Assembly: GCA_015485755.1 (NCBI GenBank) | Contig: WFTD01000070.1 | Location: forward strand, 1 to 11,923 | DNA length: 11,923 nucleotides | Origin: Patescibacteria group bacterium | Lineage (GTDB): Bacteria; Patescibacteriota; Patescibacteriia; S139-126 | Direction: 5' to 3' | Shown here: positions 7,650 to 11,923 of the stretch, piece after piece | Layout: the number at the start of each line of letters is the position of its first letter | Numbering within the stretch: position 1 is the first letter of the stretch | Program-made: the position numbers and the translations under genes | The notes under the pieces: generated by a model | What the model saw: the letters and a program-made list of their open reading frames with translations, nothing else | Database searches by the model: none | What the model was told of the DNA's origin: nothing

Positions 7650-7742
7650 GGTGGGGTGGCTGAGAGGCTGAAAGCGGCGGCTTGCTAAGCCGTTATACGT
7701 TTCAAAAGCGTATCGAGGGTTCGAATCCCTCCCCCACCGCCA
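7650..7742 (+). tRNA. tRNA-Ser (anticodon GCT)
   Basis: Acceptor GGTGGGG (7650-7656) pairs with CCCCACC (7732-7738); G73 and an encoded CCA (7740-7742) follow. Anticodon loop TTGCTAA has GCT at 7684-7686. The long variable arm (TATACG/CGTATC around TTTCAAAAG) is typical of serine tRNAs. It reads AGC/AGU. The 131 bases between the two tRNAs hold no gene; 7612-7645 is a CTA-rich, locally repetitive stretch. Confidence 0.97.
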
Positions 7743-7770
7743 TTTTACGCTAAAATTTATGGACAAAACC

Positions 7771-7833
7771 GGGTTCGCCCTATCATTCGATAGGGCGCCA
7801 TGTCGGATGACATGGCGAATCCCCCTACCGCCA
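7771..7833. repeat. Double-hairpin palindrome splitting a tRNA-3'-end-like sequence
   Basis: Two perfect 9-bp hairpins share a CG: CGCCCTATC/GATAGGGCG (7776-7784 with 7789-7797, loop ATTC) and CGCCATGTC/GACATGGCG (7796-7804 with 7809-7817, loop GGAT). They sit between GGGTT (7771-7775) and AATCCCC (7818-7824). If the hairpins are removed, what remains reads GGGTTCGAATCCCCC-TACC-GCCA, like the T arm, acceptor and CCA of the tRNA-Ser(GCT) that ends 29 bases upstream. No 5' tRNA half is present. The hairpins lack a T-run, so they are not a simple terminator. Confidence 0.65.
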
Positions 7834-7862
7834 ACAAACTTTTGCTCAATTTGATACACCAA

Positions 7863-7895
7863 AAACAAGCTCCCTAAAATCAAGGGAGCTTGTTT
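7863..7895 (-). terminator. Rho-independent terminator of the 7916-8236 gene
   Basis: A perfect 13-bp stem (AAACAAGCTCCCT, 7863-7875, with 7883-7895) and a 7-base loop. On the minus strand the T-rich end of the stem runs into TTTTT, 20 bases past the stop codon. On the plus strand it is followed mostly by A, so it should act mainly leftward. Confidence 0.85.
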
Positions 7896-7915
7896 AAAAA
7901 CCAAACAAAAGCAAG

Positions 7916-8236
7916 CTATAATGCTTTTATAATTCTTTTAAAATCCTTGAGATCCTCGTAAGTTATTTCGCCTTTTTTGTAAAGGCGGTAAGCTTCCATT
8001 TTCATGCGATATTTAGTGTAACCAGAAAATTTTCCGCCAGGCGGCAGGTATTTGGCGTGTTTGGTAATTATTTTTTCAATTTTCTTTAAATCTTGTTTGG
8101 ATAAATTGGCAGTTTGTGAACCGCCTCTGATTTTGGCTTTTATCAAAAGTTGATGCAAAGACTCAGGGCCATAATTATGGTTGAAAGCTGAGCCGGTCTT
8201 TATTTTGCCTTTAAAAATAGAACTAAAAAAACCCAT
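7916..8236 (-). CDS. Small basic hypothetical protein
   Basis: A 106-residue, Lys-rich protein that I do not recognise. Start ATG 8236, stop TAG. It has no membrane segment or signal peptide; it looks soluble and mostly helical: a Gly/Phe-rich start (MGFFSSIFKG), a helix near 25-36, a basic helix 46-63 (LSKQDLKKIEKIITKHAKY), a loop with LPPGGKFSGY (64-73), and helices 75-88 and 92-105. A nucleic-acid- or ribosome-binding role would fit the charge but is a guess. Its own promoter (8261-8269) and a strong terminator (7863-7895) frame it as a single-gene unit, which supports its being real. No SD is visible. Confidence 0.75.
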   Translation of the reverse strand: MGFFSSIFKGKIKTGSAFNHNYGPESLHQLLIKAKIRGGSQTANLSKQDLKKIEKIITKHAKYLPPGGKFSGYTKYRMKMEAYRLYKKGEITYEDLKDFKRIIKAL

Positions 8237-8249
8237 AAAACTTAATCAA

Positions 8250-8279
8250 TTGCTAATTTTAGTATAACATATTTATATA
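8250..8279 (+). promoter_or_regulatory. Probable promoter of the 3-methyladenine glycosylase gene
   Basis: TTGCTA (8250-8255), an 18-bp spacer and TATATA (8274-8279) form a modest match. The start near 8286 gives a short leader without SD. The region is AT-rich, so chance matches are likely. Confidence 0.3.
8261..8269 (-). promoter_or_regulatory. Extended -10 promoter of the small basic gene
   Basis: On the minus strand, TGT followed by TATACT (8269-8261) forms an extended -10 element; no good -35 lies at the expected distance. The start near 8254 would leave about 18 nt before ATG 8236. The opposite gene's promoter lies in the same 68-bp gap. Confidence 0.45.
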
Positions 8280-8304
8280 AACAACTTCCATACCAACACT
8301 GCCT

Positions 8305-8844
8305 ATGTCAAAACTAACAACAACCTTTTTCAACCGTCCTACTCTGCAAGTAGCCAAAGATTTGCTAGGCAAATATTTGGTGAGAAAAGCAGGCAATAAG
8401 GTTATTTCTGGTATGATTACCGAAACTGAGGCCTACATTGGGCCCAATGATAAAGCTAATCACGCCAGCCGCGGTTTGACTCCACGAACAGAGGTTATGT
8501 TTGGGCTGGCTGGTCATTTTTATGTCTATCTTATTTATGGGATGTATTATTGTTTGAACATTGTTACTGACAGGAGCGGCTATCCTGCAGCTGTTTTGAT
8601 CAGAGCAGTAAAAGTGGAAGGAGTTCCATACCAAAAAATAAATGGCCCAGGCAAACTTTGCCGATTTTTTCAAATTGATAAAAGTCTAAATGGCAAAAAA
8701 GTGACGGGCGGCAAGCTGTGGCTTGAGGATAGAGGAGTTATTGTTAAATCCAGCCAAATAAAAAGAACACCGCGGATAGGTGTTGATTATGCTGGCAGGT
8801 GGAAAGATAAAAAATGGCGGTTTGTGTATATAATAGATAAATGA
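8305..8844 (+). CDS. mpg: DNA-3-methyladenine glycosylase (AAG/MPG family)
   Basis: A 179-residue base-excision repair enzyme that removes alkylated and deaminated purines (3-methyladenine, hypoxanthine) from DNA. Length fits short bacterial members. Seen: FNRPTLQVAKDLLGKYLVR (9-27), catalytic-site TEAYIGPNDKANHASRG (41-57) with E42 as the water-activating Glu and Y44/H53 as base-contacting residues by analogy with human E125, Y127 and H136. Next come MFG-x-x-G-HFYVYLIYGMYYCLNIV (65-87, with the DNA-inserting Tyr region), NGPGKLC (113-119) and TPRIGVDYAG-x-W (155-166). It stops with TGA, which shows TGA is a stop here. It lies alone between a divergent gene and a convergent one, with the shared terminator 8871-8892 behind it. 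Confidence 0.96.
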   Translation: MSKLTTTFFNRPTLQVAKDLLGKYLVRKAGNKVISGMITETEAYIGPNDKANHASRGLTPRTEVMFGLAGHFYVYLIYGMYYCLNIVTDRSGYPAAVLIRAVKVEGVPYQKINGPGKLCRFFQIDKSLNGKKVTGGKLWLEDRGVIVKSSQIKRTPRIGVDYAGRWKDKKWRFVYIIDK

Positions 8845-8870
8845 TTGATGAATTATTATAAACCAAAGAA

Positions 8871-8892
8871 AAGGGAGCCTGACGGCTCCCTT
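8871..8892. terminator. Bidirectional terminator between mpg and the DksA/TraR gene
   Basis: A perfect 9-bp stem AAGGGAGCC (8871-8879) with GGCTCCCTT (8884-8892) and loop TGAC. On the minus strand it is followed by TTTTCTTT, 10 bases past the DksA/TraR stop, so it is strong leftward. Rightward the T-run is poor (AATAAGTTGTT). Confidence 0.85.
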
Positions 8893-8901
8893 AATAAGTT
8901 G

Positions 8902-9267
8902 TTATAAATCTCCATTTTTGCATTTTATGCATTGGGTTGTGACTGGCACTGCCATAAGCCTGTCAACTGGTATAGGATTTCCGCACCTGGAACAAATTCC
9001 GTAATTTCCTTCCTCAATTCTTTGAAGCGCGCGCTCTATTGAGCGCAAATACTTTTCTTGATTATGAATGAACAGAAATCCTTTCTCTCTCTCCATCATA
9101 TCTGTGCCAACATCTGCCATGTGCATACTGAAAGGGGAAGTTACACCTCCATTAATATACTCCCTTTTTTGGTTAATATACTCTCTTACCCTTTCAAACT
9201 CTAACATTAAAAGCTTTTTAAAAAAATCCAGATCAATATCAGATCGCTGCGTATTTTGTGACTCCAT
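8902..9267 (-). CDS. DksA/TraR family C4 zinc-finger transcription regulator
   Basis: A 121-residue protein. A two-helix coiled-coil (about 12-88) carries the tip sequence MADVGTDMMEREKG (50-63), the counterpart of the acidic tip that DksA inserts into the RNA polymerase secondary channel. The zinc finger is C92-x2-C95...C113-x2-C116 (CSRC / CIKC), followed by KNGDL. It is shorter than E. coli DksA (151) and closer in tip pattern to the YteA/TraR type. The likely role is tuning of RNA polymerase at sensitive promoters under starvation or stress. Start ATG 9267 is fixed by an in-frame stop 28-30 bases upstream and by GAGGGG at 9280-9275, seven bases before it. Unlike nearly every other gene here it has an SD, and that SD is the 3' arm of a hairpin (9275-9325). 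See the leader peptide entry. Confidence 0.95.
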   Translation of the reverse strand: MESQNTQRSDIDLDFFKKLLMLEFERVREYINQKREYINGGVTSPFSMHMADVGTDMMEREKGFLFIHNQEKYLRSIERALQRIEEGNYGICSRCGNPIPVDRLMAVPVTTQCIKCKNGDL

Positions 9268-9274
9268 TATTTTT

Positions 9275-9325
9275 CCCCTCTGTTTTTTTAAATTTTATTT
9301 AAAATAAGAAAAATAAAAAGAGGGG
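9275..9325 (-). promoter_or_regulatory. SD-sequestering hairpin of the DksA/TraR leader
   Basis: On the minus strand CCCCTCT (9325-9319) is a perfect complement of AGAGGGG (9281-9275), which contains the SD of the gene. The loop side is pure A/T and can extend pairing (ATTTT/AAAAT). The 5' arm begins one base after the stop codon of the seven-codon minigene. No T-run follows either arm, so it is not a terminator. A further G-rich segment, GGGAGGGAG (9404-9396), could pair through GAGGG with the same C-rich arm, offering an alternative fold that frees the SD. Confidence 0.6.
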
Positions 9326-9326
9326 A

Positions 9327-9350
9327 TTATGGCGGTTGATTGTTTTGCAT
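9327..9350 (-). CDS. Putative leader peptide MQNNQPP upstream of the DksA/TraR gene
   Basis: ATG at 9350, seven codons, TAA at 9329-9327. It is preceded by AAAGGAGG (9364-9357) six bases before the ATG, an eight-base match to the SD consensus and by far the best in the window. The peptide ends Pro-Pro-stop, a sequence known to slow peptide release and stall ribosomes. With the last Pro codon in the P site, a ribosome covers about 15 bases from that codon's first base (9332), to about 9317, which is exactly the C-rich arm 9325-9319. Translation or stalling here should therefore open the SD of the downstream gene. The role is inferred; the sequence arrangement is direct. Confidence 0.5.
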   Translation of the reverse strand: MQNNQPP

Positions 9351-9448
9351 TTAGGGCCTCCTTTGTTTTTGTGGTTCAACTATTCTGTATATAAACTCCC
9401 TCCCAAAAAATAATAAAACTAATTTGTTAATGTCCTTTTTATATAAGA

Positions 9449-9477
9449 AATATAATTTTTTTATCAAAACAAGTCAA
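9449..9477 (-). promoter_or_regulatory. Promoter of the DksA/TraR leader transcript
   Basis: On the minus strand TTGACT (9477-9472), a 17-bp spacer and TATATT (9454-9449) predict a start near 9442, giving a leader of about 175 nt. It begins 25 bases after the recG stop; no terminator is visible between them, so recG readthrough can also enter the leader. Confidence 0.6.
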
Positions 9478-9502
9478 TACCTGCATACAAAAACAAGAAT
9501 AA

Positions 9503-11569
9503 CTATTCCAAGTGCACTGCTTTTATCTTGTCATCAAAATATTTTTTCAGCAGAGGGTAAAGACTAAGATCGGGCGATTCGTTGATGATTTGCTGGGCAG
9601 CTTGCCGCGCTTGTTTGATAATATCAAGATCCTCAAAAGAAGCTATTTTGAAGTTGGGCGTCCCTGATTGGCGCACGCCATACAGATCACCCATTCCTCT
9701 GATATTAAGATCAAACTCAGCCAGTTTTAAGCCGTCGTTAGTTTTTTCCATTGCTTTGAGGCGGGAGATGGTTTTACTGTCAAACTGATCAGTCAATAGA
9801 AAACAGTAAGATTGTTTGTCTGATCTTCCCACGCGGCCGCGGAATTGATGCAGTTGCGCCAGCCCGAAACGATGCGCCCCTTCTATCACCATAATAGTTG
9901 CGTCAGGAATATCTACTCCCACCTCCACCACAGCAGTTGCTACTAAAATATCAATCTCTTTGTTTTTGAATTTGACCATTACTTCCTGCTTGTCTTTGGC
10001 TTTCATTTTGCCATGCAAAAGGCCTATTTTAAATTCGGGAAAAACTTTTTTTTGCAGCTGTTCCCATTCACTTGTCGCCGCCTTCACCCCTAGCTTGTCT
10101 GACTCCTCAATCAAAGGACAGATAACAAAGGCTTGCTGGCCTTGCTTTATTTTTTCTCGGATGAAGTTATAAGCTTTCTTGCGCTTATCAGGAGTTATCA
10201 GGCGAGTAATAATCTCTTTGCGGCCGGGTGGTTTTTGCTTGATCAGTGAGATGTCTAAATCTCCATAAATGGTCAAGGCTAAAGTGCGGGGAATAGGAGT
10301 AGCAGTCATTGATAAAAAATGCGGCAAAAGATTGGGTGTCTTGTCTTTCAATTGTTTGCGTTGTTCTACGCCAAAACGGTGCTGCTCATCTATCACAATA
10401 AGGGCCAAATTGTTAAAAAATACATCCTCCTGCAAAAGAGCATGAGTGCCAATAATTATTTTTATCTCCCCTTCCTTGATTTGTCTTAGTAATTCTTTTT
10501 TGGTTAGTTTTTTATCAGAAATAGTAGTCAGCCTATGGCTGCGGGTAAAAAGGGAGATTGGAACATTAAAATCTGCCAAGGTTTTGTTAAGGGTCTGCCA
10601 ATGCTGAAAAGCTAAAATTTCTGTTGGGGCAAGCAAAACAGCTTGAAAATTATTCAAAGCGCAATTTAGACAGGCAATCGCCGCTACTACTGTTTTGCCC
10701 GACCCAACATCTCCTTGCAAGAGGCGATTCATAGGAATGTTTTTGTCTAAATCCTGCAAAATTTCCCAAGCGGCTTTGCGCTGGTCGTCAGTCAGTTTAA
10801 AAGGCAAAGAATTTACCAGCTTTTTGGTGGCTGATTCCAAAAAGGGAATGCGTGGGGCGCGCTGACTTTTTAAGTCAACTTTGCTTTTGGCTTGAACAAT
10901 CTGCAGACCAAATAATTCATCAAATTTTAACCGACGCTTTGCCTCTGATAGTTTGGTTAAATTGTCAGGCCAGTGGATATTAAACAACGCATCTGACAGA
11001 TGCATTAACTTGAACTGATATTTTATCTGGTTAGGGAGATAATCATCCATTTCCCTAACAAGCGGCAATATTTGCTTTATCAAAAAACGCAGTTGCTTTT
11101 GGGTGAGACCAGAAGTTGCGGGATAAATAGGAACAATACGGGCGGTGTGAATAGTGTCGCTTTTTACCTTTTCCCACAAGGGGTTGGTTAGCTGCAAGGT
11201 ATAATATTCATCATCAACTTTGCCGGACAAATAAAGCTCATCTCCCACTTTTATTTGCTTGGTTAAAAAAGGTTGGTTAAACCAAATAACTTTGATAGAA
11301 CCAGTATCATCACTTACCAACCCCTCGGTTAAGTTCATTTTTTTTATCTTGGAGCGACGATTGGCAATCAGCTCTACCCGCGCTTTGATAGTAACCTTTT
11401 CATTAACTTTAACTTGATTGATAGGGACTATACGGGATAGATCCTCGTGATAACTAGGCAGGTGCCAAATTAAATCAGCTACAGCGGTTATGCCCATTTT
11501 TTTTAGACGAGCGGCTGTTGCTTTGCCAATGCGATTGAGCTTGGCTACTGGAGTAGAAAAAGAGAGCAT
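9503..11569 (-). CDS. recG: ATP-dependent DNA helicase RecG
   Basis: A 688-residue protein (E. coli RecG 693). It remodels stalled replication forks and Holliday junctions. The N-terminal part has a helix-hairpin-like start (VAKLNRIGKATAARLKKMGI, 8-27) and the OB 'wedge' domain (about 55-135). The motor has Walker A GDVGSGKT (286-293), APTEILA (314-320), DEQHRFG (394-400, DExH box), SMTATPIPRTL (420-430), LLHGKM (517-522), ATAVVEVGVDIP (544-555) and QFRGRVGRS (575-583). The C-terminal RGMGDLYGVRQSG (624-636) belongs to the translocation region. All motifs are intact. Start ATG 11569 has no SD; a 14-bp tandem repeat lies directly upstream. Stop is TAG. Confidence 0.97.
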   Translation of the reverse strand: MLSFSTPVAKLNRIGKATAARLKKMGITAVADLIWHLPSYHEDLSRIVPINQVKVNEKVTIKARVELIANRRSKIKKMNLTEGLVSDDTGSIKVIWFNQPFLTKQIKVGDELYLSGKVDDEYYTLQLTNPLWEKVKSDTIHTARIVPIYPATSGLTQKQLRFLIKQILPLVREMDDYLPNQIKYQFKLMHLSDALFNIHWPDNLTKLSEAKRRLKFDELFGLQIVQAKSKVDLKSQRAPRIPFLESATKKLVNSLPFKLTDDQRKAAWEILQDLDKNIPMNRLLQGDVGSGKTVVAAIACLNCALNNFQAVLLAPTEILAFQHWQTLNKTLADFNVPISLFTRSHRLTTISDKKLTKKELLRQIKEGEIKIIIGTHALLQEDVFFNNLALIVIDEQHRFGVEQRKQLKDKTPNLLPHFLSMTATPIPRTLALTIYGDLDISLIKQKPPGRKEIITRLITPDKRKKAYNFIREKIKQGQQAFVICPLIEESDKLGVKAATSEWEQLQKKVFPEFKIGLLHGKMKAKDKQEVMVKFKNKEIDILVATAVVEVGVDIPDATIMVIEGAHRFGLAQLHQFRGRVGRSDKQSYCFLLTDQFDSKTISRLKAMEKTNDGLKLAEFDLNIRGMGDLYGVRQSGTPNFKIASFEDLDIIKQARQAAQQIINESPDLSLYPLLKKYFDDKIKAVHLE

Positions 11570-11575
11570 GGTGAA

Positions 11576-11606
11576 TAGAATATAGAATCTAGAATATAGA
11601 ATCTAG
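11576..11606 (-). repeat. 14-bp tandem duplication in front of recG
   Basis: TAGAATATAGAATC at 11576-11589 and 11590-11603, plus a trailing TAG. Read on the minus strand each copy supplies a TATATT box (11584-11579 and 11598-11593), a 5-of-6 match to a -10 element. The nearer box ends nine bases before the recG ATG, so its transcript would have almost no leader. No good -35 is seen. Confidence 0.8.
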
Positions 11607-11746
11607 TCCAGCACATAGTCTGTACCCAAATTTTCTTAGAAAGAAAATTTGTTTTTGTCAGGTTGTAGTTTTATGCAAAATGGGTCTCTGGTTATTTTAT
11701 ATTGATGATTTAATTGCATTTGATAAAGTGCAGACTATGTGCTGGA
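11607..11746. repeat. 140-bp element with perfect 16-bp terminal inverted repeats next to tRNA-Arg
   Basis: TCCAGCACATAGTCTG (11607-11622) and its exact complement (11731-11746) enclose an AT-rich core. The right end touches the last base of the tRNA-Arg CCA (11747). The core holds a perfect 11-bp hairpin (11627-11651) and a second possible pairing ACCCA (11624-11628) with TGGGT (11681-11685). There is no coding sequence and no visible target duplication. It could be a MITE-like remnant or a structured RNA cotranscribed with the tRNA. Confidence 0.7.
11627..11651 (+). terminator. Terminator-like hairpin inside the inverted-repeat element
   Basis: CAAATTTTCTT (11627-11637) pairs perfectly with 11641-11651 around loop AGA and is followed on the plus strand by TTTTT (11652-11656). 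The stem is AT-rich. No plus-strand gene ends here, so its shape suggests a terminator but its context does not; on the minus strand it lacks a T-run. Confidence 0.35.
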
Positions 11747-11821
11747 TGGTGTCCCCGGTAGGAATCGAACCTACATCGTGGGCTCCGCAAGCCCATGTTC
11801 TATCCATTGAACTACGGGGAC
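11747..11821 (-). tRNA. tRNA-Arg (anticodon GCG)
   Basis: Minus-strand tRNA with acceptor GTCCCCG (11821-11815) pairing CGGGGAC (11757-11751), A73 and an encoded CCA (11749-11747). The anticodon stem TGGGC/GCCCA holds loop TTGCGGA, giving GCG at 11788-11786. A20 in the D loop (GG-A) and A73 fit arginine identity. It reads CGC and CGU. Most bacteria use an ACG (inosine) tRNA for these codons, so GCG is unusual. Confidence 0.93.
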
Positions 11822-11923
11822 ATTTGGTATAAAAAAATTAATTATATAATTTATTATATAATTTTATTTTGGCAACGCCTAATTAGGCTAACAAATTTTT
11901 ATATTTTTTTCAAGAGATAGTGG
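11822..11923 (-). promoter_or_regulatory. AT-rich region upstream of tRNA-Arg
   Basis: No gene is visible. On the minus strand two TATAAT boxes (11858-11853 and 11846-11841) lie 12 bp apart; the nearer one would start transcription about 12 nt before the tRNA. A TTGCCA (11875-11870) is at the wrong distance for both. A perfect 12-bp palindrome GCCTAATTAGGC (11877-11888) sits just upstream and could be an operator; nothing more can be said. Confidence 0.35.

Noticed and set aside
7638..7904. 88-codon minus-strand reading frame containing a GRDSNPR-like string
   Set aside because: It is the antisense of tRNA-Ser(GCT) and the adjoining palindrome and terminator. This string is a well-known artefact of translating the complement of serine tRNA genes.
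8842..8844. Alternative genetic code with UGA as sense, as in some CPR groups
   Set aside because: TGA ends mpg at the expected C-terminus, and tryptophan is written TGG throughout.
9275..9325. Rho-independent terminator in the DksA/TraR leader
   Set aside because: Neither strand has a T-run after the stem, the loop is 37 bases of A/T, and the 3' arm is the SD of the gene.

Overview
The window looks like a piece of an AT-rich, streamlined bacterial chromosome, most likely from the Candidate Phyla Radiation (Patescibacteria). This placement is an inference. It rests on the gene set (lemA-htpX, a clpC with comF, a short DksA/TraR zinc-finger protein, a secreted S74 'fibre' protein with GVGTTTP-type repeats), on the near absence of Shine-Dalgarno (SD) sequences, and on a tRNA-Arg with a GCG anticodon. 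TGA is a stop codon (it ends the 3-methyladenine glycosylase gene) and TAG ends recG, so the code is the standard bacterial one.

Layout. Positions 1-1565 (minus) hold the N-terminal 521 residues of a secreted protein that ends in a Peptidase_S74 self-cleaving chaperone domain; the gene runs off the left edge. Overlapping divergent promoters at 1588-1635 serve it and a rightward group: a membrane-anchored OB-like hypothetical protein (1637-2269) and lemA (2329-2889). A 381-base gap follows, filled with a decayed array of a palindromic repeat and an 18-bp tandem duplication that carries the htpX promoter. Then come htpX (3271-4143), clpC (4207-6693) and comF (6700-7356). LemA, HtpX and ClpC together suggest an envelope and cytosol protein quality-control neighbourhood.

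Two serine tRNA genes (UGA at 7428-7518, GCU at 7650-7742) are followed by a tRNA-3'-end-like remnant split by a double hairpin. A small basic hypothetical gene (7916-8236, minus) diverges from the alkylation-repair glycosylase gene (8305-8844, plus), which converges on a DksA/TraR-family gene (8902-9267, minus) across a shared terminator. recG (9503-11569, minus) lies upstream of it, and a tRNA-Arg(GCG) (11747-11821, minus) with a 140-bp inverted-repeat structure against its 3' end closes the window.

The most interesting element is the leader of the DksA/TraR gene. It has its own promoter, about 175 nt of untranslated leader, and a seven-codon minigene (MQNNQPP-stop) with the strongest SD of the window. 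Right after that stop codon comes a C-rich arm that is a perfect complement of the SD of the downstream gene. This is the architecture of translational attenuation by a stalled leader ribosome. In this window only the minigene and the regulated gene have recognisable SDs.
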